A stretch of 5,277 nt of DNA, from positions 1 to 5,277 of the forward strand of contig NZ_CALIJF010000069.1 of the NCBI RefSeq assembly GCF_938018035.1, read 5' to 3'. The DNA comes from an uncultured Campylobacter sp. (GTDB lineage: Bacteria; Campylobacterota; Campylobacteria; Campylobacterales; Campylobacteraceae). Below, one piece after another: positions 1-5,277 of the stretch (position 1 is its first letter; the number at the start of each line of letters is the position of its first letter). The notes under the pieces are model-generated. The model searched no databases. It was not told where the DNA came from and was given only the letters and a program-made list of their open reading frames with translations. A program made the translations under genes and the position numbers.

Positions 1-920
1 TTCACGGGCTCGATGAAGCCGATGCTTACGGCGTCATTTCTATCGTCGTTGCTGCGCCAGTTCGTCATAGCGACGCGGTCATCTTGATCTGCAAGCCACG
101 CAGGAGCAATGCCTGCGGCTAAGCCTGTAACTTCCCACGAAGCTTTAAAACCGCTAGCGCTTACCTCGCGCGATTTGGCGATAAAGCCGCCGCCAAAGCT
201 AGGCGATGCCCAAGTAGAGCTAATTTCAAAACGGCTATTTTGCGCGATCGGAGCTAGATGAAGCGCCTCGCCGCCTTGAATTTTAAGCGTGCCGCTGATG
301 CTAAAATCAGACGACAGCGCTGAAGTGGGGAGCTTGTAGATTAAACTCCGATCGAAAATTTTAGCTTCGGTGTTGCCGTGATATTGCTTAAGCTCCTTGC
401 CGTTTAAGCTTAAAGCGGGGGAGGCGGTGAAGGATTTTTGATTGCCTACGCCGAGCACTAGCACGGCTTCGTCGAAATTTAGCCGCGCAGGATCGACGCC
501 GAGCTCGGTATAGTTTATCGCCTCAAAGTCCGCCTTAAGCGCAAAATCGCCGTTATAGATCGGAACGCGAAAAATCCCGCGCTTTAGATAGGTGGGGTCG
601 ATCTCCGCCGCGAGGGAGTAGTTTTTAGGCACGATGATGAAATTTTTCTCTACGCGCCTTTTTATGAGCTCGTTGTTGCTTTTATCTATCGCTTCGATTA
701 TCTCTGCGTAGGGCACTACGATCGCAAGGCCCTGGATTTGCAGCTCACCACCCACCGGCGTGAGGATCGAATCCTGCGCGAGCTGCTTGGTTTCGGAGCG
801 CGAGTAGGTAAGATTATCGATAAAGCTTAGCGGGATTAGCAGCAGCAAAAGCAGCACTAAAACTATGAACGGTTTCGTCCAAAATGCCCCGCGAATGGCG
901 TTTTTAGTAGAATTTAACAA
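1..920 (-). CDS. creD: CreD-family inner membrane protein, N-terminal part (cut by window edge)
   Basis: The minus-strand frame is open from a TTG at 918-920 to the left edge, giving 306 codons without a stop. Residues about 18-34 form a Leu-rich membrane segment (LVLLLLLLIPLSFID), followed by a long predicted periplasmic region. Features matching the CreD family as I know it are VVPY (68-71), RGIFRVPIYNGDF (114-126), the block TWASPSFGGGFI (236-247), SGFKASWEV (256-264) and GFIEPV at the edge. CreD proteins are usually about 430-480 residues, so the missing part should be the C-terminal multi-helix membrane domain. The start is TTG because an in-frame TAG lies upstream, no in-frame ATG occurs until far into the protein, and AGGAGA sits just before it. 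In enterobacteria CreD belongs to the CreBC regulon and is linked to envelope integrity; its biochemical role is not settled. No creB or creC is visible here. The family call is by motif recall, not by search. Confidence 0.85.
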   Translation of the reverse strand, partial: MLNSTKNAIRGAFWTKPFIVLVLLLLLLIPLSFIDNLTYSRSETKQLAQDSILTPVGGELQIQGLAIVVPYAEIIEAIDKSNNELIKRRVEKNFIIVPKNYSLAAEIDPTYLKRGIFRVPIYNGDFALKADFEAINYTELGVDPARLNFDEAVLVLGVGNQKSFTASPALSLNGKELKQYHGNTEAKIFDRSLIYKLPTSALSSDFSISGTLKIQGGEALHLAPIAQNSRFEISSTWASPSFGGGFIAKSREVSASGFKASWEVTGLAAGIAPAWLADQDDRVAMTNWRSNDDRNDAVSIGFIEPV

Positions 921-924
921 AGGC

Positions 925-930
925 TCTCCT
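925..930 (-). promoter_or_regulatory. Ribosome binding site that fixes the TTG start of creD
   Basis: On the minus strand AGGAGA lies 4 bases before the TTG at 918-920. With no in-frame ATG nearby and an in-frame TAG upstream, this site is the main argument for the non-ATG start. Confidence 0.75.
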
Positions 931-999
931 TTTAAGTAGAATTTAAAACAGAATTTTAACTACGAAGAGTAAATGGACGGCGCTTGAAGCGGGAGGAAT

Positions 1000-1005
1000 T
1001 TTATA
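1000..1005 (-). promoter_or_regulatory. Possible -10 box for creD
   Basis: Minus-strand TATAAA stands about 80 bases before the creD start, in an otherwise mixed-composition stretch. No convincing -35 box is seen, as is usual for sigma-70 promoters in this group. The spacer contains other AT-rich words that could serve, so this is only a candidate. Confidence 0.2.
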
Positions 1006-1149
1006 AATTCTAAAGAAACTTCGGATGTGAAGCGCTGCGGATATCGCTTTGAATTTTTGGAATTCCGCCGCAAGCTAGAATTCCATTTTGAATGAGAATT
1101 TTGCTATTCGCAAGAATTTTACGAGAAAATTTATGTTAGTAGAATTTAA

Positions 1150-1184
1150 AAATTTGAAATTCTAAGTCTAAGAATTTCAAATTT
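1150..1184 (-). terminator. AT-rich perfect hairpin, possible secondary terminator
   Basis: Arms 1150-1163 and 1171-1184 are perfectly complementary over 14 bases, with a 7-base loop (AAGTCTA). The stem is almost all A-T pairs. In the minus direction the stem runs into a run of five T bases. It lies only 2 bases from the stronger hairpin at 1187-1220, so it may be a back-up terminator for the receptor transcript or a folded element of another kind. Confidence 0.5.
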
Positions 1185-1186
1185 AT

Positions 1187-1220
1187 AAAACCCTTGGAAT
1201 TTTGAAATTCCAAGGGTTTT
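1187..1220 (-). terminator. Strong Rho-independent-type terminator after the receptor gene
   Basis: Arms AAAACCCTTGGAATTT (1187-1202) and its exact complement (1205-1220) make a 16-base perfect inverted repeat; allowing a 4-base TTGA loop leaves 15 pairs. The stem has a CCC/GGG and GG/CC core and ends in TTTT on either strand, so it could stop transcription both ways. It lies 62 bases beyond the receptor stop codon and probably separates the receptor transcript from creD. Confidence 0.8.
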
Positions 1221-1281
1221 GAATTTTTAAAATTTCGCCGCTTTAGCGTGCAAAATTTCGTACCGTCATCTCGCGTAAGCT

Positions 1282-3351
1282 TTAAAATTTATACGCCACG
1301 CTTAGCTTGAAATTTCGTCCCGGCTCCCAGTCGATAGCGTTTGAATCACCGGTGAAATCGGCGCTGCGCTGTGAGTGCGACGCGTAGGCTTTATCAAAGA
1401 GATTGTAAACGCCCGCGTTGATCTCAAGCCCTTTAAATCGCCCACTATCTGGAGCGTAGGTAACGTATAGATCGTGAACCGCATAGCTAGGCACTTTTGT
1501 TTTTTCGTCGCTATTTGCGGAGGCTACGTTTTTGGAGTTGAAAAATAGTAAGTTGTAGCCTAGCAGTAGATCCGCCGCAGAGATTGCGTACTCGGCATTG
1601 AAGGTGTATTTATCGCCATAGTCTCGGTAGCCGATGATGTTTGAGCTTAGATAGCCCGAGCCGCTGCGCACGCGGTCTTTATATTCTACGTGCTGGTGGG
1701 TATAGCCCGCAGCAAGGCTCAAATCATCTAATATCAATCTTGCGAAAAGCTCGACGCCGTCAATGTCCGCACCGCCTGCATTAGCCCTGCATAAGGTGCC
1801 CTGCGCGCCTCCCGGGCAGCCGATAACGCCGCCGCGAGCATTGTTATCTACGATGAGATTTTTATACTCCGTCCTGAAGTACTTCGCAGTTAGGCTTACC
1901 GAGGAATTCTCTCCTAGCTCGCTTTTGTAGCGACCGCCTATTTCGTAGGCGTTGCCCGTAGTGGCTTTTAAATTTTCATTGGCCATCCAGCTTAGTGGTC
2001 TGCCGCGGCTAGTACCCGCAGCCATCATGCTCTCCATTACGTCAGGTCCTCTAAATACTCGCGCATAGCTCGCAAACGCTCCGAATCCCGCGCCGATCTC
2101 GTAATCAAGCGCCAAGGCGGGGCTTACTTCGTTGAATTTATATTTGTAGCTAGAGATATTAGCGCCTCTGCCGTTGTAAGTCTTTAGCTCGTGCCTTTCG
2201 TAGCGCACGCCGGGAGTTACCGTAAGCCCGCCGTATCGCATAGCATCCTCGATATAAAAGCTATAATTATCGACCTTTTCGGGGCGTAGATTGCCGGGCT
2301 TGACGTAGTTTTCCGAGCGGTAGTAATCAAAGCCGTAACGCAACGTATGAGCCAGATCGCCCGTTTCAAATTTACTCTTAGCGCCGATTTTGCCGCCCTT
2401 GGTCTCGACGCCCCATTTTACGTTCGTCGAAGTCGATCCGATGCGTTGATGCTTTGTATAGTATCCAGTGATGTCGAGTTCTAGCAAGTCACTTGGATTA
2501 TACGTGTATTTGATCGTGTGCGTATCGCGCTCGTATTTGCGGTTATCCAGCTGTCCGTTTAGCCATGAGCCGAATTCCGGTCGCAGCGGATAGAGACCTT
2601 TATACTGCATATGTTCGGTAGAGAGCGAAATTTTATGGAAATCCAAAAAGCTATAGCCCGCTTTTAATAAATAATTTATATCGTTGCCATCGCCACCCGT
2701 AGGTTTGCCGTTGCCCGATTCGCCGAAGCCGTATCCATAGTGCTTGAATGCGGCAAGCATATCTAGGCTATCAAACGCCCTGCCATAGAGCATTGCGCTT
2801 TGCGAATAGCCTTCGTTATTGCTCGTATAGCCCACTTTGAGCTTCGCGCCGATATCCTGACCGTCCTCAAGCATGTCAGAAGCGTCTACCGTCCTGAAGG
2901 CAACTGAGCCACCCAAAGCGCCCGAGCCGTTCACGACTGAGCGCGCGCCTACATCGACCTCTACGGCTTTGATAAGATCAGGATCGATTAGTAAATCGGC
3001 GTTGTGATGAAAGGTATTGCCGTTTTGCTTCGCGCCGTCAATCGTGATATTTAGACCGCGATCGCTCACGCCGCGCATATAAATTTTTTGATTCATGCCG
3101 TTGGTGCCGCCCACATAAACGCCTGGGATGTCGCGAAATACATCTTTGATGAGCGTAGCGTTGCGAGTATTGATTTTGATATCATCCACGGTGCTAGGCG
3201 TGCTAGAATCGCTAGTAACTTCGATTACGCCCAGGCTTTGCGTATTTGAATCCTTGCTTTTGGATGCGTCCGTAGCGCTTGATTTCTCGTCTGCTTGTGC
3301 GCTTAAGCAAAGAACTGCGCACAAGGACAAAGCCAGATGAAATTTTTTCAT
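1282..3351 (-). CDS. TonB-dependent outer membrane receptor, heme/hemoglobin/transferrin class
   Basis: This 689-residue outer membrane gated channel should import heme or another iron source using TonB energy. Residues 1-20 are a Sec signal peptide with a likely cut after AQA. A TonB-box-like stretch follows (GVIEVTS, 41-47), then the plug domain (about 55-160) with RDIPGVYV, YMRGVSDRGLNITIDG and GALGGSVAF, typical of the heme/hemoglobin receptor class. The rest is a beta-barrel ending in aromatic VAYKF, the usual assembly signal. A FRAP-like box (FRGP, 433-436) and an NPNL-like box (NENL, 458-461) are present. The plug has His115-His116, but no His lies between the two boxes, where classical heme receptors carry one. 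Cys512 and Cys521 could form a disulfide in a surface loop. The ATG is preceded by AGGAG (3358-3362) at 6 bases. The gene is divergent from exbB-exbD-tonB, its evident energy source. The substrate is not certain: heme, hemoglobin or a host iron-protein are all possible. Confidence 0.93.
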   Translation of the reverse strand: MKKFHLALSLCAVLCLSAQADEKSSATDASKSKDSNTQSLGVIEVTSDSSTPSTVDDIKINTRNATLIKDVFRDIPGVYVGGTNGMNQKIYMRGVSDRGLNITIDGAKQNGNTFHHNADLLIDPDLIKAVEVDVGARSVVNGSGALGGSVAFRTVDASDMLEDGQDIGAKLKVGYTSNNEGYSQSAMLYGRAFDSLDMLAAFKHYGYGFGESGNGKPTGGDGNDINYLLKAGYSFLDFHKISLSTEHMQYKGLYPLRPEFGSWLNGQLDNRKYERDTHTIKYTYNPSDLLELDITGYYTKHQRIGSTSTNVKWGVETKGGKIGAKSKFETGDLAHTLRYGFDYYRSENYVKPGNLRPEKVDNYSFYIEDAMRYGGLTVTPGVRYERHELKTYNGRGANISSYKYKFNEVSPALALDYEIGAGFGAFASYARVFRGPDVMESMMAAGTSRGRPLSWMANENLKATTGNAYEIGGRYKSELGENSSVSLTAKYFRTEYKNLIVDNNARGGVIGCPGGAQGTLCRANAGGADIDGVELFARLILDDLSLAAGYTHQHVEYKDRVRSGSGYLSSNIIGYRDYGDKYTFNAEYAISAADLLLGYNLLFFNSKNVASANSDEKTKVPSYAVHDLYVTYAPDSGRFKGLEINAGVYNLFDKAYASHSQRSADFTGDSNAIDWEPGRNFKLSVAYKF

Positions 3352-3365
3352 ACGAAACTCCTAAA

Positions 3366-3380
3366 TGATAATTAAGATTA
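3366..3380 (-). promoter_or_regulatory. Fur-box-like site in the receptor leader
   Basis: Read on the plus strand, TGATAATTAAGATTA matches the 7-1-7 Fur consensus TGATAATNATTATCA at 11 of 14 defined bases, with a perfect left half. It lies 14 bases before the receptor start codon, partly next to the ribosome binding site, where a bound repressor could block transcription. The match was counted by eye. Confidence 0.45.
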
Positions 3381-3391
3381 AAAAACGGCAA

Positions 3392-3399
3392 ATAATATA
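3392..3399 (-). promoter_or_regulatory. Candidate -10 region for the receptor gene
   Basis: On the minus strand the sequence TATATTAT contains two overlapping -10-like hexamers (TATATT, TATTAT). A start site near 3385 would give a leader of about 35 bases. It lies between the two Fur-box-like sites, which fits iron repression, but the whole region is AT-rich and the exact box is uncertain. Confidence 0.35.
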
Positions 3400-3415
3400 A
3401 AATTAATCCTTTATT

Positions 3416-3430
3416 TTATATTAATTATCA
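3416..3430 (-). promoter_or_regulatory. Best Fur-box-like site in the spacer
   Basis: Plus-strand TTATATTAATTATCA matches the 7-1-7 Fur consensus at 12 of 14 defined bases, with a perfect right half (ATTATCA). Relative to the candidate receptor -10 box it would cover the -35 area. A weaker match (10 of 14) follows at 3438-3452, so a small array is possible. Confidence 0.5.
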
Positions 3431-3472
3431 AGACGTTTTAAAATCATTACAATTTTATCTCAGAATGCTTTG

Positions 3473-3499
3473 TTATCATTAAATAAAGCTAAATGATAA
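3473..3499. repeat. Inverted repeat TTATCATT-N11-AATGATAA before exbB
   Basis: Arms at 3473-3480 and 3492-3499 are perfectly complementary over 8 bases, with an 11-base spacer. Their centres are 19 bases apart, close to two helical turns, which suits a dimeric regulator binding one face of DNA. The half-sites resemble Fur half-sites but in the reverse order to the usual box. The right arm ends 2 bases before a TATAAT box, so binding here could repress the exbB operon. Confidence 0.45.
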
Positions 3500-3501
3500 A
3501 A

Positions 3502-3507
3502 TATAAT
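3502..3507 (+). promoter_or_regulatory. Candidate -10 box for the exbB-exbD-tonB operon
   Basis: A perfect TATAAT lies here, about 120 bases before the exbB start. Two nearer alternatives exist: TAAAAT at 3556-3561 and TATAAA at 3595-3600. I prefer the first because of its perfect match and the adjoining inverted repeat, but cannot decide between them from sequence. Confidence 0.35.
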
Positions 3508-3626
3508 TTAAATATCGATCATCAAAATTTTAGTAAAAATTAAATCTACTTTTGATAAAATCGCTCATTTTTTAGCAAACCGATCTGCTAAATTTATAAA
3601 ATTTTTAAAATTCTTAAGGAGAATTT

Positions 3627-4055
3627 ATGGGCATTATGGAATTTTTGGCGCGTTACGTGGATTACATTATCTTTGCGATCCTCGGATTTATGAGCTTTTT
3701 GGTCGTGTGGTTTACTATCGAAAGGATGCTTTTTTATTCGAAGGTTAAAGCTAGCAATTACAAAAGCAAGGCGCTTTACGAAGAGGCTCTGACAAAAAAT
3801 TTAACGACGCTTTATATTGTTTATTCAAATGCCCCGTACATAGGTCTTTTAGGTACTGTCATCGGCATTATGATCACATTTTTTGATATGAGTACTGCAA
3901 GCGGTATCGATACCAAGGCTATCATGCAAGGTCTCTCGCTTGCCCTTAAAGCTACGGCTACCGGTTTAGTCGTCGCCGTACCTACGCTCATCATCTACAA
4001 CGGCTTCGTCCGCAAGGTAGATGTGCTTCTAAACCGCTACGATGAGGTTAAATAA
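3627..4055 (+). CDS. exbB: ExbB, proton-channel subunit of the TonB energising complex
   Basis: ExbB is the inner membrane scaffold that with ExbD uses the proton gradient to energise TonB. This is a short form of 142 residues, well below the 240 or so of enterobacterial ExbB. Membrane segments lie at about 12-30, 68-86 and 103-125. Hallmarks of the MotA/TolQ/ExbB family are APYIGLLGTVIGIM (69-82) and the third-helix run GLSLALKATATGLVVAVP (102-119), followed by IIYN. The helix threonines usual in the family are kept (Thr77, Thr110). By eye alignment the E. coli Glu176 position is Leu105, and Lys108 sits in the third helix. AAGGAG (3616-3621) precedes the ATG by 5 bases; a second Met at codon 4 is a less likely start. 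It leads an operon with exbD and tonB. Confidence 0.95.
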   Translation: MGIMEFLARYVDYIIFAILGFMSFLVVWFTIERMLFYSKVKASNYKSKALYEEALTKNLTTLYIVYSNAPYIGLLGTVIGIMITFFDMSTASGIDTKAIMQGLSLALKATATGLVVAVPTLIIYNGFVRKVDVLLNRYDEVK

Positions 4056-4439
4056 ATGAGCATTCCTAGACGAGACGGGCTAAATATCGTCCCGTTCATC
4101 GACATTATGCTGGTGCTGTTAGCGATCGTGCTTAGTGTCTCGACTTTCATTGCGCAGGGGCATATTAAGGTGAATCTTCCATCTTCTTCAAGCTCGCAAA
4201 ACCCGCAAGAGGATAAAAAAGTTACCATCAAAGTGGATAGCGAATCTAAAATTTATCTAGACGATGTCGCAATAAGCGAGGATGAGCTTGAGAAAAAAAT
4301 TGCCGCGCTCGATAAAAACGATCTTGTCGTGTTGAAAAACGATAAAGACTCGAAATTTTCCTCTTTCATTTCGATCATGGATGTTCTAAAAAAGGCGGGC
4401 CATGAAAAATTTGCGATCGTGACCGAAAAAGAGCAATGA
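4056..4439 (+). CDS. exbD: ExbD, proton-relay subunit of the TonB energising complex
   Basis: ExbD is a 127-residue inner membrane protein with a short cytoplasmic start, one membrane helix (about 11-33) and a periplasmic domain that contacts TonB. The helix start NIVPFIDIMLVLL is the family signature; Asp16 matches the essential proton-carrying Asp25 of E. coli ExbD. The periplasmic part shows the normal ExbD pattern: LP at 41-42, a Ser-rich stretch, IYLDD (66-70), ISEDEL (73-78) and IMDVLKKAGHEKFAIVTE near the end. The ATG directly follows the exbB stop codon with no gap, and GAGG at 4044-4047 inside exbB is the likely ribosome binding site. The last 4 bases overlap tonB, so the three proteins are probably made by coupled translation. 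Confidence 0.95.
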   Translation: MSIPRRDGLNIVPFIDIMLVLLAIVLSVSTFIAQGHIKVNLPSSSSSQNPQEDKKVTIKVDSESKIYLDDVAISEDELEKKIAALDKNDLVVLKNDKDSKFSSFISIMDVLKKAGHEKFAIVTEKEQ

Positions 4440-5277
4440 ATAAAGATAGCGCAGTAGGTTTTATCGTATCTTTGGTGCTACATTGCATCATCGCTGTGGC
4501 TGTTTTTGCTCTTTTATCGTCGGCACCGAAGCCGCCTAGCATGCCCGATATGATAGCCTTTTCCATCGATAGCATAATGGATGAGGCCAAGCAGGGCGAT
4601 ATCTCCGATGAGCCCAATATCCCGCCTCCTTCCGATCAGTCCGAACCAGATCCTGAGCCAGAGCCCACTCCGCCGGAGCCCGAGCCCGAACCGGAACCAA
4701 CTCCGCCTGAGCCGGAGCCAATACCGGAGCCAGAGCCGATTCCTGAACCGGAGCCTATACCAGAGCCTGTAGTCGAAAAACCAAAACCGGTCGAAAAGCC
4801 CAAGCCAAAGCCGGTAGAAAAACCAAAACCGATCGAAAAACCTAAGCCAAAAAAAGAGCATAAAGTTCAAAGCAGCGATAGGAATTTAACGGCGAAGTTT
4901 GATCCGACAAAGCCTATTTCGCTGGGTAGCGGCGGGGGCGGCGGCTCCAGTAGCGCAGGTGGCGGTAGCGACGCTATAACAAGCCGCGGCGATCCTAGCA
5001 ATAGCGATGTCGGCAAGAAAATTTTCGCCATCATTTCTCGCTATGCGCAGTCGCACTACCCTAAAAATGCGCAACGTATGCGTAAAATCGGCGTCGTAGG
5101 CGTGCACTTTACCTATACGGCAAGCGGAGACGTTAAAGGTCTTCGCGTTACGTCTTCCTCGAATGTCGATTCGCTTGATGAGGGCGCGTTAAGCGCGGTC
5201 GAGCGCACAAAAGGTAGCTTTCCAAAGGTCGAGAAAGATATGGAATTTAACTTTAGCATAAAATATACGCTAAATTT
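4436..5277 (+). CDS. tonB: TonB, periplasm-spanning energy transducer (reaches right window edge)
   Basis: TonB carries energy from ExbB-ExbD to outer membrane receptors. The frame is open for 280 codons to the window edge; the last visible residues, KYTLN, fit the end of a TonB domain, so only about one residue and the stop codon are likely missing. A membrane anchor lies at about 7-28 with the conserved Ser-x3-His (Ser12, His16) used in coupling to ExbB-ExbD. Residues 70-139 form a Pro-rich linker, first Glu-Pro then Lys-Pro, followed by a Gly/Ser-rich hinge (163-178). The C-terminal domain (about 193-280) shows the TonB family pattern: HYPKNAQRMRKIG (207-219) with the YP motif, VHFTYTASGDV, and a late FP at 262-263. 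The ATGA overlap with exbD and a weak ribosome site suggest translational coupling. The gene has no stop inside the window, so its exact end is unknown. Confidence 0.95.
   Translation, partial: MNKDSAVGFIVSLVLHCIIAVAVFALLSSAPKPPSMPDMIAFSIDSIMDEAKQGDISDEPNIPPPSDQSEPDPEPEPTPPEPEPEPEPTPPEPEPIPEPEPIPEPEPIPEPVVEKPKPVEKPKPKPVEKPKPIEKPKPKKEHKVQSSDRNLTAKFDPTKPISLGSGGGGGSSSAGGGSDAITSRGDPSNSDVGKKIFAIISRYAQSHYPKNAQRMRKIGVVGVHFTYTASGDVKGLRVTSSSNVDSLDEGALSAVERTKGSFPKVEKDMEFNFSIKYTLN
4643..4852 (+). repeat. Glu-Pro and Lys-Pro repeat tract coding the TonB linker
   Basis: The tract encodes three tandem EPEPIP units (residues 92-109) after irregular EP/TPP blocks, then four [V/I]EKPKP units (113-118, 119-124, 127-132, 133-138). 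Codons vary between copies (GAG/GAA; CCG/CCA/CCT), so the DNA repeats are imperfect. Such tracts act as stiff extended rods spanning the periplasm. The 18-base period makes length changes between strains plausible. Confidence 0.85.

Larger units (their letters stand above)
904..1149. repeat. Three dispersed direct copies of a 12-base word
   Basis: The word AGTAGAATTTAA occurs exactly at 906-917, 935-946 and 1138-1149. The first and third copies extend to 14 identical bases (TTAGTAGAATTTAA at 904-917 and 1136-1149). Copies one and two are 29 bases apart and lie on either side of the creD ribosome binding site and start codon; copy one is inside the coding sequence. Copy three abuts the hairpin at 1150-1184. 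They could be operator sites, or copies of a word that is simply common in this genome's spacers. Confidence 0.6.
921..1281. other. Non-coding spacer rich in GAATTT words
   Basis: This gap lies between the receptor stop codon and the creD start; both genes read leftwards. No credible gene is present. GAATT-type words (gaattt, gaatttt, gaattc or their complements) recur throughout, for example at 939, 951, 996, 1051, 1078, 1096, 1114, 1142, 1172 and 1221. A somewhat GC-richer patch lies at about 961-1080. The right part holds two hairpins, listed separately. The word AAAATTTCG occurs twice (1229-1237 and 1252-1260) in the 3' untranslated part of the receptor transcript. Density of one short word on this scale suggests genome-wide repeat family material or mutational expansion, but that is inference. 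Confidence 0.7.
3352..3626. promoter_or_regulatory. AT-rich divergent control region between the receptor and exbB
   Basis: This 275-base spacer must hold promoters for both the receptor (leftwards) and the exbB operon (rightwards). It is visibly far richer in A and T than the genes around it and shows no coding potential. Repeated TGATAA and TTATCA words (at 3366, 3425, 3473, 3494 and 3553) are the kind of half-sites bound by Fur. The better candidates are listed separately. At such base composition some matches are expected by chance. Confidence 0.75.

Noticed and set aside
986..1094. Open plus-strand frame of about 35 codons in the 921-1281 spacer, ending at a TGA
   Set aside because: It has no ATG start, no ribosome site and mostly translates the GAATTT words; a gene remnant cannot be supported.
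904..1230. Possible CRISPR-like array from the repeated GAATTT words
   Set aside because: The copies are short, irregularly spaced and lack uniform repeat and spacer lengths.
3128..3340. Plus-strand open frame opposite the receptor's N-terminus
   Set aside because: It is antisense to the signal peptide and plug region of a full-length conserved receptor, with no ribosome site noticed.
3552..3566. TGATAAAATCGCTCA as a further Fur box
   Set aside because: Only 9 of 14 bases match the consensus, which is expected by chance in sequence this AT-rich; it may instead contain a -10 box.
4375..4617. Minus-strand open frame across the exbD-tonB junction
   Set aside because: It overlaps two well-supported plus-strand genes and resembles no known family.
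4514..4870. Minus-strand open frame rich in Trp, Arg and Leu opposite tonB
   Set aside because: It is the complement of the Glu-Pro/Lys-Pro codon repeats; the repetitive WLR/FGL pattern is a by-product and the plus-strand TonB is clear.
4886..5107. Minus-strand open frame opposite the TonB C-terminal domain
   Set aside because: Its protein has no recognisable features and it lies entirely opposite a conserved domain on the other strand.

Overview
The window looks like chromosomal DNA of an epsilonproteobacterium (Campylobacterota), probably a Campylobacter of the higher-GC oral type. This is inferred from four things: very AT-rich spacers between coding regions of moderate GC; a short ExbB-ExbD-TonB set packed as one operon and divergent from a TonB-dependent receptor, a layout familiar from Campylobacter iron-uptake loci; AAGGAG-type ribosome binding sites; and -10-like TATAAT boxes without clear -35 boxes. 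The species cannot be fixed from sequence alone.

Layout. Positions 1-920 (minus strand) hold the N-terminal two thirds of a CreD-family inner membrane protein that starts at TTG and runs off the left edge. Positions 921-1281 are a non-coding spacer rich in GAATTT words. It contains a strong hairpin terminator (1187-1220), a second hairpin (1150-1184) and an exact 12-base word that occurs three times, two copies bracketing the creD ribosome binding site and start codon. Positions 1282-3351 (minus strand) encode a complete 689-residue TonB-dependent outer membrane receptor of the heme/hemoglobin/transferrin class. Positions 3352-3626 are a very AT-rich divergent control region with Fur-box-like sites, an inverted repeat and candidate promoters for both directions. 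Positions 3627-5277 (plus strand) encode ExbB, ExbD and TonB. The exbB stop codon abuts the exbD start, exbD and tonB overlap by 4 bases, and tonB reaches the right edge with probably only a residue or so missing.

How it works together. ExbB and ExbD form the proton-driven inner membrane motor. TonB spans the periplasm through a Pro-rich linker and pulls on the plug of the receptor, which imports heme or another iron source. The spacer suggests iron-dependent (Fur) control of both directions. The CreD-like gene is separated from the receptor by terminator-like hairpins and is probably an independent unit.

This is essentially a recognisable iron/heme uptake locus. I see no evidence for a wholly new system. 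The points most worth a second look are the receptor's missing loop histidine, the repeats around the creD start, the inverted repeat in front of exbB, and the two-phase charged linker of TonB.
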